This document shows, in pieces, positions 1-7,911 of a stretch of DNA of 8,215 bases (position 1 is its first letter; each line of letters opens with the position of its first letter). The stretch covers positions 1-8,215 of the forward strand of contig JAEURE010000105.1 of assembly GCA_016789485.1 (NCBI GenBank). The letters run 5' to 3'. Source of the DNA: Anaerolineales bacterium. Lineage in GTDB: Bacteria > Chloroflexota > Anaerolineae > Anaerolineales > Villigracilaceae. Below the pieces are notes generated by a model, which saw only the letters and a program-made list of their open reading frames with translations, was not told the origin of the DNA and did not search any database. Position numbers and translations under genes: made by a program.

Positions 1-2621
1 AGCCTGCCTCTTTATTGGATTACCTTCCGCCGAAGACACTTGTGATCGTTGATGATCAAAATCTTGTTGAGGTGATGGCGAATGAATTGGAGGAGCAGGC
101 GGTTAAGTTTCGGCGCGAGAGCATAGAAGAGCAGACGCTGTCTGCGGATTTCCCCGTGCCGTATCTTCCGTGGTCGGAGTTGAACGATGGTTTGAGCGAG
201 TTTTTATTCCTTGAATTGGGGCATTCTGCAGAGTTTGAAAATGAACTGGAACTTTCTTCTTCTTTCGGGCATGATGAAAGATTTGGCGGCAGGCTCAAAC
301 CTTTTATCGATTATCTTGCTCCGATTGTTGAAAACGGAGAACAGGTCTTTATCGTTTCGCGTCAATCTCCGCGTTTGCTTGAATTGTGGAATGAATATTA
401 TCCAAACTCGGAGTATCCGAATCTTGAATTCATTGAATCCTCGCTTTCCGAGGGATTCACGTTAATTCCTGATTCTCTGAGGCCTGTCCACTTAATCACC
501 GACTCTGAGATTTTTGGGTGGGAACGTCCGCAGCCGCGCACGCGTCAGCGCAAAATCGCGGATACGCCCGAAATGTTATATGCGGATTTGCAGGTGGGGG
601 ATTATGTTGTCCATGTAGATCACGGTATTGGACGCTTCGCGGGTCTGATTCAGCGGCAGTTGGACGGCCACGAACGAGAGTATCTCGCCGTTGAATATGA
701 CCGCGGCGACATCCTCTATGTGCCTGTCCATCAGGCAGACAGGCTCACGCGCTATGTTGGCGCGGATGGCGGCAAACCATCTCTCGATAACCTTGGCGGG
801 CAGGCATGGGCGGAAACGAAATCCCGCGTTAAAGAAGCCGTGCAAAAGGTTGCGGAGGACTTGCTTGACTTATATGCCCGCCGTCAGGTGGTGCAGGGAT
901 TTTCTTTTGCTGAAGATACACCCTGGCAAAAAGAATTGGAAGATAGTTTTCCATACGTGGAGACGGATGATCAAAAGCGCGCCATTGCTGACATCAAAAG
1001 GGATATGGAGCGTGCTCGTCCGATGGACCGTTTGCTTTGCGGTGATGTTGGCTATGGCAAAACAGAAGTTGCCTTGCGTGCCGCCTTTAAAGCTGTGATG
1101 AGCGGAAGGCAGGCCGCTGTTCTTGTGCCGACAACCGTTTTGGCACAACAGCATTTTGAGACCTTTTCACAGCGCCTTGCCGCTTTCCCAGTGAAAGTGG
1201 AAATGCTTTCACGTTTCCGTACACCTCGCGAACAGACTGAAATTTTGCACAAGCTTGCCATCGGCGAAATCGACATTGTCATCGGCACGCATCGTTTGAT
1301 CTCTGCGGATGTGGTTTTTAAAGACCTTGGCCTGGTTATCATAGATGAAGAACAGCGTTTCGGCGTTACGCACAAGGAACATCTCAAAAAACTCCGTACT
1401 GAAGTAGATGTTCTAACTCTCACTGCCACGCCGATTCCACGGACGCTTTACATGGCTCTCACAGGCGTGCGAGATATCTCCAATTTAAATACCCCGCCTG
1501 AAGAGCGTCTGCCGATCATCACCCATGTTGGACCGTATTCTCCGCGTTTGGTCCGTCAGGCTATTTTGCGCGAGCTCGAACGCGGCGGACAAATTTTTTT
1601 CGTCCACAATCGTGTGCAAACCATTGAGGCAATGAAGGCGCATCTCAACAAACTCGTCCCTGAAGCGCGCGTGGATATTGGTCACGGACAAATGGCGGAA
1701 AATCAGCTTGCCAGCGTGATGCACCGTTTCAATGTGGGCGAGATCGATATTTTGCTTTGCACCACCATCATCGAATCTGGTTTGGATATTCCCAATGCGA
1801 ACACGCTGATCGTTGACCGTGCTGATACGTTTGGGCTTGCCCAGCTTTATCAATTGCGCGGACGTGTCGGAAGGGGTGCCATGCGCGCGTATGCTTACTT
1901 CTTCCGCCATAATAAAATGTCTCCCACTCAGGAGGGTCAGCAGCGACTTGAAGTCATTGCTGAGAATACCCAGCTTGGCGCGGGGTACTCCATTGCCATG
2001 CGTGACCTTGAGATCCGCGGTGCGGGCGAATTGCTTGGCACACGCCAGCATGGTTTCATTCAATCCGTTGGTTTTCACCTTTATACGCGAATGCTCGCTG
2101 ATTCCGTCCGCCGTATTCGTGTGTTGATGAAAGACAATCTCAACATGGAACTTCCCCCAGCATTCATGCCTTCCACATTCAATCTGCCATTGTCCATGCC
2201 TGTGAATGTAGACCTGCCTCTCGCTGTTGGTATCCCCGCTGAATATATTTCCGATCAGGATCTGCGCTTGCGCTTGTATCGCCGCATTGCAGACCTGCGT
2301 GATGAAACCGAGATCGATGCGCTTGGTTCCGAGTTCCGCGACCGTTTCGGGCATATGCCAGAGATGACACAGAACCTGCTGTATCAAATGCGCGTCAAGT
2401 TGCGTGCTGAAAAAGCGGGACTGATATCGGTCAACTGGGAGGCAGGGCAGATCCTGCTCAAGTACGCACCGCCAGCTGAAGGCGTGGAAGCGAAGCGTCT
2501 GCCTGATTTGGAAAACGGTGTGCGCGGAGGGAAATCCATGTATTGGATCACGCTTGCCAAGGATGAAGTCTGGACCGCGAAGTTATTGGATGTGTTAGCC
2601 CAATTGGGTGATAGGAGATAA
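1..2621 (+). CDS. mfd: Transcription-repair coupling factor Mfd, 5' end missing
   Basis: Mfd is an ATP-driven DNA translocase that pushes stalled RNA polymerase off damaged DNA and recruits UvrA for transcription-coupled excision repair. The reading frame is open to the left edge (first whole codon at 3), and the residues before the TTG at 15 (PASLL) continue smoothly, so that TTG is not the start. About 872 residues are visible, against roughly 1150 in E. coli Mfd, so most of the N-terminal UvrB-like module is outside. The RNA-polymerase-interaction domain begins near 582 ([11 protein letters not shown]). The RecG-like translocase follows: Walker A GDVGYGKT at 1041-1064, DEEQ at 1344-1355, TATPIPRTL from 1422, and QLRGRVGRG from 1851. 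The C-terminal TRCF domain starts about 2211 (DLPLAVGIP) and ends normally at TAA. No frameshift or lost motif is visible. The next gene starts 44 nt downstream with no terminator between. Confidence 0.97.
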   Translation, partial: PASLLDYLPPKTLVIVDDQNLVEVMANELEEQAVKFRRESIEEQTLSADFPVPYLPWSELNDGLSEFLFLELGHSAEFENELELSSSFGHDERFGGRLKPFIDYLAPIVENGEQVFIVSRQSPRLLELWNEYYPNSEYPNLEFIESSLSEGFTLIPDSLRPVHLITDSEIFGWERPQPRTRQRKIADTPEMLYADLQVGDYVVHVDHGIGRFAGLIQRQLDGHEREYLAVEYDRGDILYVPVHQADRLTRYVGADGGKPSLDNLGGQAWAETKSRVKEAVQKVAEDLLDLYARRQVVQGFSFAEDTPWQKELEDSFPYVETDDQKRAIADIKRDMERARPMDRLLCGDVGYGKTEVALRAAFKAVMSGRQAAVLVPTTVLAQQHFETFSQRLAAFPVKVEMLSRFRTPREQTEILHKLAIGEIDIVIGTHRLISADVVFKDLGLVIIDEEQRFGVTHKEHLKKLRTEVDVLTLTATPIPRTLYMALTGVRDISNLNTPPEERLPIITHVGPYSPRLVRQAILRELERGGQIFFVHNRVQTIEAMKAHLNKLVPEARVDIGHGQMAENQLASVMHRFNVGEIDILLCTTIIESGLDIPNANTLIVDRADTFGLAQLYQLRGRVGRGAMRAYAYFFRHNKMSPTQEGQQRLEVIAENTQLGAGYSIAMRDLEIRGAGELLGTRQHGFIQSVGFHLYTRMLADSVRRIRVLMKDNLNMELPPAFMPSTFNLPLSMPVNVDLPLAVGIPAEYISDQDLRLRLYRRIADLRDETEIDALGSEFRDRFGHMPEMTQNLLYQMRVKLRAEKAGLISVNWEAGQILLKYAPPAEGVEAKRLPDLENGVRGGKSMYWITLAKDEVWTAKLLDVLAQLGDRR

Positions 2622-2665
2622 ACCTGGAAATAGACTACCATGTGACAAATTTTTAAAGGAGAATT

Positions 2666-3559
2666 ATGCATAAGAAAATATTGTTCATGGGTTTGATACT
2701 GGTTTCATTGATTGCTGCTTGTATGCCTTCACAGGCGCCCACTCAAGACGTCGAGGCGATCGTGCAGGCTACATTTCAGGCGTTGACTGCGCAAGCTCCG
2801 CAAGCGACGCCCACTCCACAAATGGGCGGTATTTCAGGTGCATTATCCTTTCCGTCCGAGGGGATTCCACCTTTATTGGTTGTTGCATTCAATACTGTCA
2901 CGGAGCAGTATTATTGGACACAAACCGCCCAAGACCAATCCACCTATCAAATTGATAACATGCCGGCAGGAAGATATACTGTGTTCGCTTACGCGCTTCC
3001 TGACGGAAAAATGGTTGCGGCATACGATCAATTTTATGTATGCGGCTTGCATCAGGGCTGCAATGATATGTCTTTGATCGAGGTGGAAGTGCAGCCTGGT
3101 GTTGTAACAGCGAATGTTGACCCCGGTGACTGGTATGGCGATCCGACCCAATGGCCTTCCATGCCGAATGACCCTGGCATTCCAGGGGTGGATGCTGGAA
3201 CAATAAGTGTTGGCAGTATTGCTGGGAAGTTAAGCTATCCGTCAAGTTTTATTCCATCCATGGTGGTGGTTGCGCATAAAGTCGGCGCGCCTGATTATTA
3301 TTATGTGATCACCAACGAAAATGCCAGCGCCTATCAAATTGACAATCTCCCAGCTGGTAATTATTATATTGTGGCTTACGTTGACGGAGGTGGATATGCC
3401 GGCGGATACTCACAGATGGTCCCGTGTGGGCTTACGGCGGAATGCACCGATCACTCTCTTGTTCCCGTCACTGTGACTGGTGGTCAGGTGACCAGCGGCA
3501 TAGACCCCGGTGACTGGTACGCCCCGTCAAATGCCTTTCCTGCCTACCCGCTTCCTTGA
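2666..3559 (+). CDS. Lipoprotein with two tandem beta-rich domains, function unknown
   Basis: A 297-residue secreted lipoprotein. The N-terminus has Lys3-Lys4, a hydrophobic stretch (5-18) and a lipobox IAAC with Cys19 as the probable lipidation site, so the mature protein should be membrane-anchored outside the cytoplasm. Residues 20-53 form an Ala/Gln/Thr/Pro linker ending in ATPTPQ. Two homologous units follow, about 55-157 and 184-285, offset by 128-129 residues. Both contain a YQIDN(M/L)PAG motif (94 and 223), a Cys pair CGLxxxC (126/132 and 254/260) and a closing DPGDWY (152 and 280). The PAG-x-Y-x-(V/I)-x-A-Y pattern resembles carboxypeptidase-regulatory or Cna-B-like beta sandwiches, but I cannot name the family. 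The start is supported by AAAGGAG at 2655-2661, four bases before ATG. Cotranscription with mfd is plausible from the 44-nt gap, but no functional link is evident. No catalytic signature is seen; a structural, adhesive or ligand-binding role is only a guess. Confidence 0.9.
   Translation: MHKKILFMGLILVSLIAACMPSQAPTQDVEAIVQATFQALTAQAPQATPTPQMGGISGALSFPSEGIPPLLVVAFNTVTEQYYWTQTAQDQSTYQIDNMPAGRYTVFAYALPDGKMVAAYDQFYVCGLHQGCNDMSLIEVEVQPGVVTANVDPGDWYGDPTQWPSMPNDPGIPGVDAGTISVGSIAGKLSYPSSFIPSMVVVAHKVGAPDYYYVITNENASAYQIDNLPAGNYYIVAYVDGGGYAGGYSQMVPCGLTAECTDHSLVPVTVTGGQVTSGIDPGDWYAPSNAFPAYPLP
2828..3136 (+). repeat. First copy of the internal lipoprotein domain repeat
   Basis: Encodes lipoprotein residues 55-157. 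It aligns with the second copy at 3215-3520 through the I-(S/A)-G-x-L-S-(F/Y)-P-S opening, the YQIDN motif, the Cys pair and DPGDWY. The DNA has diverged apart from short islands such as the identical 17-mer at 3119-3135 and 3503-3519, so this is an old duplication and not a recent one. Confidence 0.85.
3215..3520 (+). repeat. Second copy of the internal lipoprotein domain repeat
   Basis: Encodes residues 184-285, homologous to the copy at 2828-3136 with an offset of 128-129 residues. The two copies are joined by a Pro/Gly-rich linker (residues 158-183). The Cys spacing (five residues between) is kept, while the residues between the cysteines differ (GLHQG versus GLTAE). Confidence 0.85.
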
Positions 3560-3583
3560 ATTCCTGAAGCCTGATTTTGTTTC

Positions 3584-3618
3584 AATAAAAATTCCGCCCC
3601 GACAATTTGCCGGGGCGG
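3584..3618 (-). terminator. Rho-independent terminator of the minus-strand membrane-protein gene
   Basis: A perfect 8-bp GC-rich stem (3594-3601 with 3611-3618) around a 9-nt loop. Read on the minus strand, it begins 4 nt after the TAG stop of the membrane-protein gene and is followed by AATTTTTATT, a typical U-tract. On the plus strand the hairpin is followed by tctgctattg, with no U-run, so it should terminate the minus-strand gene well and the mfd-lipoprotein transcript poorly, if at all. Confidence 0.85.
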
Positions 3619-3622
3619 TCTG

Positions 3623-5689
3623 CTATTGATAATCACTGCATTTCAAGTCATCTTTCAAATTGAGGATGGTCTCATCTCGTTCAGTGGACTCAGGCGCGCT
3701 CGCCGCCAGCCTGTCCAACGCACTGCATAGACTTGGCTCAAGCCCTGCCGTGATTCTGTTCGAGAATTTTGTCAACGATTTCACCTGCTCCCAATCTCCT
3801 GTATGCCCCAATCCTTCAATAAATGGGATGTATTCAAAGCCGTTATCTGCCCGTTCGCCAACAGATTGGGATTCATTCCACAGCCTTACAATTTCATCCC
3901 ATTGACTGTACTGACGTGCGAGGTCAGCCTTCTCGAAGTAGTAGCACCACGTCTGTGTGTTTTGTTTCCCGTAAATATCCTCTGGCAGGGACACCTCTTT
4001 GCCTTCTGCGAGTTTTATCAGGTTGATATCCGAGCCTGCACTAAGCTGCCGCATGTCATTGCTGACGAGACGTAGATTTATATCCTGCGGCTGCATCACC
4101 CATAAGCAGCGATTCAATTCAGGGTTGAAGGAAAGCAGAAGCATTTGTTTGCTGCTTCCCGTAAAATTCATGCTCAATTTGCTGTATTCCAGCGGCGCTC
4201 CCAGCAAAAGATCACCCACATTGGGGTTGGTGTAATAAAAAGGGAAATACCAGTAGGGAGGTGTGTTTCCAAAATCCCCAGCCCGATACGTTGTATTGAT
4301 GGAAAATGAAACTGCGTATTCACCCATGACGCCCAACACTTCCTCGTCGGTCAGGATGGCTGTGCCGGATTCGATCTGCGGTGCGCGCCAAATCAGTTGC
4401 TGTGCCAGCCGCTCCTGCTTTTCCCATGAATATTGGAATTCCTTTGTGTTATCCAGGTGAAAATTGACAGACAATGCCAGCATGAATGATAAAAGGAATA
4501 TTTTTTTTGTTTTTTCTTTGACAAAATAATCAATTAGCAAATAGCTTAGGATTGCTGCTCCAAATATGGCAGGAATTCCGAACCGCGACGCAGACAAAAG
4601 ATTCTTACTTTCCACAATGGAACGTCCGATCAACCAGACGGGCAGGCCACCCGTCAATAACCCTGCAATTGCAAGAGTGATACTCCCTGTTTTCCAATCA
4701 TCATTTGCTTCAGTTGGAGCAGGGACGAGTCTATTCAGGTATAAAAAGACGAGCCCGAAAAACGACAAACTGACTGCAAGCCTGAATAAAGCAAATGGAG
4801 AAGTGAAATCCAGCAGACCCACATCTGTGGCATTTTGCCAGCCCATTGTCAGTACGGCCAGCGCGTCTTTTATGGAGGTGATGATGAGATACCCAATGGC
4901 TTTGAATGGCTCGCTGAAAATCTGCCGCAGAATCACAGGCTCGTTGCGAGTCACATCTGGCGGATTTTCATATAGCACTGCTCGCCAATAGAAAAATATG
5001 CCCAGAACAATAAGGTAAGGCAGCCAGTTTAACAGAGTCTTCGAAAACCTTTTGGGGAGACCCGTCTCGATGCGTGTGATCAAAATCCATAAGATGAAAA
5101 CGCGAATCAATTCAAGCCCTGAAAAATATTCACTCGTAAAAAGATGCACAGCTTCCAGGGTTAATGCAAGCGAGGTGAAGACAATCCATTTCCCTGGCGT
5201 CGCATTCACAGCATAGATCATAAATAGAATGGAAAGAGTAAATGCAAGAAACCCGAACCAATGATGTGTTGAGCCTACTGCAAAAGGCTGGAGCATGAAA
5301 AATGGATATACTGCAAAGAACAACCCGATACAAATCGCTTCTTTTTTGCGTTCTGGCCACAATATTTTGAAGATTGCCCAAATTAAAAGGACAGTTCCCC
5401 AACGCATTAACAAAGCAGAAATATGCCATGCGAGTGGTTTGAATCCCAACAGGTTGAATCCAAGCATATACAGCCATGCCGCATTAGGTCTGCTGTCAAA
5501 GATCAGCATCTCGCGTAGGTTGTCAATCCCTTTTAGTTTTGCATAAAACACGTAGGGCCAATCATCCATGTAAAAACCGAGCCGCGGAATCAACAGCCCA
5601 AAACCGAAAAGGCATGTGATCAAAAAAACAAGCGGCGCACTTTTTTCTGAAAAAGTTAATCGTTGGAAAAATGTCTTGATTTTGCTCAT
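3623..5689 (-). CDS. Multi-spanning membrane protein, GT-C glycosyltransferase-like, with soluble C-terminal domain
   Basis: A 688-residue protein if started at the ATG ending at 5687. The first ~410 residues hold about 10-12 hydrophobic segments (for example 18-37, 88-110, 118-136, 140-160, 167-186, 219-236, 264-283, 301-318, 334-355, 370-389, 396-411). After the first segment comes GFYMDDWP (Asp42-Asp43), placed like the acidic pair in the first outer loop of GT-C enzymes, which use lipid-phosphate sugar donors. That makes a sugar-transfer role in envelope glycan or protein glycosylation plausible but unproven. Residues ~412-688 are soluble, with two helix-hairpin-like stretches (588-607 and 623-643) that resemble TPR units. 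The ATG was chosen because a longer frame from a TTG at 5836 would run into the start of uvrB and across its control region. The ribosome-binding site is poor (see 5724-5729). The gene looks more AT-rich than mfd or uvrB. Donor, acceptor and pathway cannot be told from this window. Confidence 0.8.
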   Translation of the reverse strand: MSKIKTFFQRLTFSEKSAPLVFLITCLFGFGLLIPRLGFYMDDWPYVFYAKLKGIDNLREMLIFDSRPNAAWLYMLGFNLLGFKPLAWHISALLMRWGTVLLIWAIFKILWPERKKEAICIGLFFAVYPFFMLQPFAVGSTHHWFGFLAFTLSILFMIYAVNATPGKWIVFTSLALTLEAVHLFTSEYFSGLELIRVFILWILITRIETGLPKRFSKTLLNWLPYLIVLGIFFYWRAVLYENPPDVTRNEPVILRQIFSEPFKAIGYLIITSIKDALAVLTMGWQNATDVGLLDFTSPFALFRLAVSLSFFGLVFLYLNRLVPAPTEANDDWKTGSITLAIAGLLTGGLPVWLIGRSIVESKNLLSASRFGIPAIFGAAILSYLLIDYFVKEKTKKIFLLSFMLALSVNFHLDNTKEFQYSWEKQERLAQQLIWRAPQIESGTAILTDEEVLGVMGEYAVSFSINTTYRAGDFGNTPPYWYFPFYYTNPNVGDLLLGAPLEYSKLSMNFTGSSKQMLLLSFNPELNRCLWVMQPQDINLRLVSNDMRQLSAGSDINLIKLAEGKEVSLPEDIYGKQNTQTWCYYFEKADLARQYSQWDEIVRLWNESQSVGERADNGFEYIPFIEGLGHTGDWEQVKSLTKFSNRITAGLEPSLCSALDRLAASAPESTERDETILNLKDDLKCSDYQ

Positions 5690-5699
5690 CTTGTCCGTG

Positions 5700-5705
5700 A
5701 TTATA
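5700..5705 (-). promoter_or_regulatory. Possible -10 hexamer for the minus-strand membrane-protein gene
   Basis: The minus strand reads TATAAT here, a perfect match to the housekeeping -10 consensus, 10 nt before the ATG at 5689. No TTGACA-like -35 lies 16-18 bp upstream. If active it would start RNA only a few bases before the ATG, giving a nearly leaderless message. A second hexamer, GATAAT, lies at 5763-5768 on the same strand and would give a leader of about 65 nt. Confidence 0.3.
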
Positions 5706-5723
5706 CCCTCGACAATTCTTCCG

Positions 5724-5729
5724 CCTCCT
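5724..5729 (-). promoter_or_regulatory. Perfect Shine-Dalgarno sequence (AGGAGG) without a canonical in-frame start nearby
   Basis: AGGAGG on the minus strand lies 34 nt before the ATG at 5689, too far for normal initiation there. Seven nt downstream is an in-frame ATT (5714-5716), which would add nine residues. One base further is a TTG (5713-5715) opening a four-codon frame that ends with TAA at 5701-5703, eleven nt before the ATG. Which of these is used cannot be decided from sequence. Confidence 0.4.
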
Positions 5730-5780
5730 CTCTGAACTGATGCCAGATTCTGTTTACTGGTGATTATCCCGTCTTTGCGG

Positions 5781-5786
5781 TAAAAT
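5781..5786 (+). promoter_or_regulatory. Candidate -10 hexamer of the uvrB promoter
   Basis: TAAAAT differs from TATAAT at one position and lies 39 nt before the uvrB ATG. I see no convincing -35 at 16-18 bp. The predicted start of transcription, near 5793, falls inside the LexA-box candidate at 5788-5799, which is the expected geometry for a repressed promoter. Confidence 0.4.
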
Positions 5787-5787
5787 A

Positions 5788-5799
5788 GAACACTCGTTC
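5788..5799. promoter_or_regulatory. Candidate LexA (SOS) operator of Gram-positive type before uvrB
   Basis: GAAC-actc-GTTC is a perfect 4+4 dyad with a 4-bp centre. With flanks it matches 12 of 14 positions of the Bacillus-type consensus CGAACRNRYGTTYC. It starts one base after the TAAAAT hexamer, so bound LexA would block RNA polymerase. uvrB is an SOS gene in many bacteria. I found no second GAACNNNNGTTC in the window. Direct evidence is the motif and its position; LexA binding is inferred. Confidence 0.6.
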
Positions 5800-5825
5800 C
5801 CCTAATTAACCAACAGAAAATAACT

Positions 5826-7862
5826 ATGGACTTCAAACTTCAAGCACCCTTCATTCCCATGGGCGACCAGCCCGAAGCCATCCGTGGACTTGTGGACGGC
5901 GTAAACAAAGGACTCAAGCATCAAGTGTTGCTCGGCGCCACAGGCACGGGCAAAACCTTCACAATCGCTTCCGTGATCCAGCAGGTGCAGAAGCCTGCGC
6001 TCATCATGGCACATAACAAGACGCTCGCAGCGCAATTGTATGCGGAGTTCAAGGAGTTCTTTCCCGAGAATGCTGTCTCATATTTTGTTTCCTATTACGA
6101 TTACTACCAGCCCGAGGCTTACGTGCCTCGCCATGATCTTTTTATTGAGAAGGAAACGCAGATCAATGAAGAGATCGAGCGCCTGCGGCTGGCAGCCACG
6201 ACAGCATTGATCTCCCGGCGTGACGTGATTATTGTGGCGTCAGTTTCCTGCATTTACGGTTTAGGTTCCCCGGAAGAATTTGGCAAAGGGACGGTCACAA
6301 TGAAGGTGGGTGAGATCTACCGTCGCAACGCTCTTTTGAGACAGTTGATCGAGAGCCAGTACCAGCGTAACGATATGGAATTGCGCCCGGGTACCTTCCG
6401 TATTCGCGGGGACACACTGGAGATCGTACCTGCCTACGAATCCAAATTAGGATATCGAATTACCTTCTTCGGTGACGAAGTGGAACGCATTATGCAGTTC
6501 AGCCCGCTGACTGGCGAGATCATCGAGGAACCGAGCGAGGTGTCCATTTATCCCGCCAAGCAGTTCCTGACCGACGCAGAGCGATTGAAGGATTCGATCA
6601 AAAATATTGAACTGGAACTGGAAGAACGCCTTGCCTACTTCAAGAGTCAAGGTAAATTTTTGGAAGCCCAACGTATTGAACAGCGCACTCGCTACGACCT
6701 TGAAATGTTGAAGGAAGTTGGTTACTGTTCCGGCATTGAAAACTACTCGCGCCAGTTGGATGGACGTCCCCCTGGTTCCCACCCGTGGACGATGATCGAC
6801 TTTTTGCCGAGTGATTACTTACTTGTCATTGACGAGAGTCACATGACAGTGCCGCAGATCCGAGGGATGTACAATGGTGACCGCGCGCGCAAAGAAACTC
6901 TGGTTGAGTACGGCTTCCGTTTGCCCTCTGCAATGGACAACCGTCCGCTGAAGTTTGATGAATTTGAGCAGGTGATGGGAGCGACGATCTATACGTCAGC
7001 CACGCCGTCTGAGTATGAAATGAAACATGCGGAGCAGGTGGTTGAGCAGATCATCCGTCCTACAGGGCTGGTTGACCCTGAGGTGATCGTGCGTCCCACC
7101 AAAGGGCAGGTGGATGATCTGGTCGGAGAGATCAAGCAGCGGGTGGAAAGAGGCGAACGCATTTTAGTCACGACTCTGACCAAGCGTATGTCTGAAGACC
7201 TGACGAAGTACATGAAAGAGCTTGGAATTAAAGTCAATTACTTGCACTCCGAAGTGGAGACGCTTGAGCGTGTTGGAATCCTGCGAGACCTTCGTTTGGG
7301 TGTGTTCGATGTGTTGGTGGGAATCAACCTCCTGCGCGAAGGCTTGGACTTGCCTGAGGTTTCATTGGTGGCGATCTTGGATGCAGACAAGGAAGGTTTC
7401 CTGCGTTCGGATACGGCCCTGATCCAGACCATCGGGCGCGCCGCTCGCAATGTGAACGGACGCGTGATCATGTACGCGGACCGCATGACCGATTCGATGA
7501 AGCGCGCCATTGATGAGACTACGCGGCGCCGCGCAAAGCAGATGAAGTTCAACGAAGAGAACGGCATCACGCCGATCAGCATCCACAAGGAGATCCACGA
7601 TCTTACCGAGGGAATGACTGCGAAGGCTGTGAGCGAAATGCGTGGCGAATATAAAGTGAAAGGTGTGGACGGCTTGCCGCGCACTGAATTGCGCAAGATC
7701 ATCGCTGAGGTGGAAGCACATATGAAAGAGGCGGCCAAGAACCTCGAGTTTGAAAGAGCCGCCGCATTGCGCGATGAGTTGTATGAGTTGAAGACGTTGT
7801 TGGCTGAAGATGAAAGTTTGAAACCCTGGGAGCGGATCAAGTTGATGACTGGGGATGAGTAA
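5826..7862 (+). CDS. uvrB: Excinuclease ABC subunit UvrB, complete
   Basis: UvrB is the damage-verifying subunit of bacterial nucleotide excision repair: loaded by UvrA, it inserts a beta-hairpin between the strands and recruits UvrC for incision. The product has 678 residues, close to E. coli UvrB (673). Motifs in order: Walker A GATGTGKT at 37-44, the hairpin region [13 protein letters not shown] at 89-101, DESH at 336-339, TSATPS at 390-395, QTIGRAAR at 534-541, and a C-terminal UVR domain (about 622-657) of the kind that contacts UvrC. The ATG is fixed by the family-typical beginning (APFxPxGDQPEAI). The preceding bases (acagaaaataact) hold no recognisable Shine-Dalgarno sequence. It is divergent from the membrane-protein gene, with a LexA-box candidate upstream, and ends just before a strong hairpin, so it is probably transcribed alone. 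No anomaly is seen in the protein. Confidence 0.98.
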   Translation: MDFKLQAPFIPMGDQPEAIRGLVDGVNKGLKHQVLLGATGTGKTFTIASVIQQVQKPALIMAHNKTLAAQLYAEFKEFFPENAVSYFVSYYDYYQPEAYVPRHDLFIEKETQINEEIERLRLAATTALISRRDVIIVASVSCIYGLGSPEEFGKGTVTMKVGEIYRRNALLRQLIESQYQRNDMELRPGTFRIRGDTLEIVPAYESKLGYRITFFGDEVERIMQFSPLTGEIIEEPSEVSIYPAKQFLTDAERLKDSIKNIELELEERLAYFKSQGKFLEAQRIEQRTRYDLEMLKEVGYCSGIENYSRQLDGRPPGSHPWTMIDFLPSDYLLVIDESHMTVPQIRGMYNGDRARKETLVEYGFRLPSAMDNRPLKFDEFEQVMGATIYTSATPSEYEMKHAEQVVEQIIRPTGLVDPEVIVRPTKGQVDDLVGEIKQRVERGERILVTTLTKRMSEDLTKYMKELGIKVNYLHSEVETLERVGILRDLRLGVFDVLVGINLLREGLDLPEVSLVAILDADKEGFLRSDTALIQTIGRAARNVNGRVIMYADRMTDSMKRAIDETTRRRAKQMKFNEENGITPISIHKEIHDLTEGMTAKAVSEMRGEYKVKGVDGLPRTELRKIIAEVEAHMKEAAKNLEFERAAALRDELYELKTLLAEDESLKPWERIKLMTGDE

Positions 7863-7865
7863 ATC

Positions 7866-7911
7866 TTAAATAAAAAATCTCAAGAGGAAACTCTTGAGAT
7901 TTTTTATTTAA
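7866..7911. terminator. Bidirectional rho-independent terminator between uvrB and the hemerythrin gene
   Basis: A perfect 21-bp inverted repeat, 7866-7886 with 7891-7911, closed by GAAA (a GNRA tetraloop on the plus strand). The centre of the stem is CTCAAGAG/CTCTTGAG, and the outer part is an A-run on one arm and a T-run on the other. Each strand therefore gives a hairpin followed by U residues. It starts 3 nt after the uvrB stop, and the TAA of the minus-strand gene lies inside its outer stem. Confidence 0.92.

Noticed and set aside
15..17. TTG at 15 as the start of mfd
   Set aside because: The frame is open to the edge and the residues before it continue the sequence. Mfd needs roughly 250-300 further N-terminal residues.
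1485..2387. A 300-codon open frame on the minus strand inside mfd
   Set aside because: It lies wholly antisense to well-conserved Mfd translocase and TRCF-domain coding sequence, and its product shows no recognisable motif. It is best explained by codon bias of mfd.
3172..3187. Small hairpin CCCTGG-catt-CCAGGG inside the lipoprotein gene
   Set aside because: It has only six base pairs, lies in the coding sequence for the Pro/Gly linker, and has no U-tract. It is explained by the codons used there.
3594..3618. The GC-rich hairpin as terminator of the mfd-lipoprotein transcript
   Set aside because: No U-run follows it on the plus strand. The U-tract is on the minus strand, so I assign it to the membrane-protein gene only.
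5690..5836. A 49-residue N-terminal extension of the membrane protein starting at TTG 5836
   Set aside because: It would overlap the beginning of uvrB by 11 bases and cover the whole uvrB control region, and it has no suitable ribosome-binding site. The ATG at 5689 gives a usual membrane-protein N-terminus.
7238..7840. A 200-codon open frame on the minus strand inside uvrB
   Set aside because: It is antisense to the conserved UvrB helicase and UVR regions. The product is Ser/Arg-rich low-complexity sequence without a family signature.
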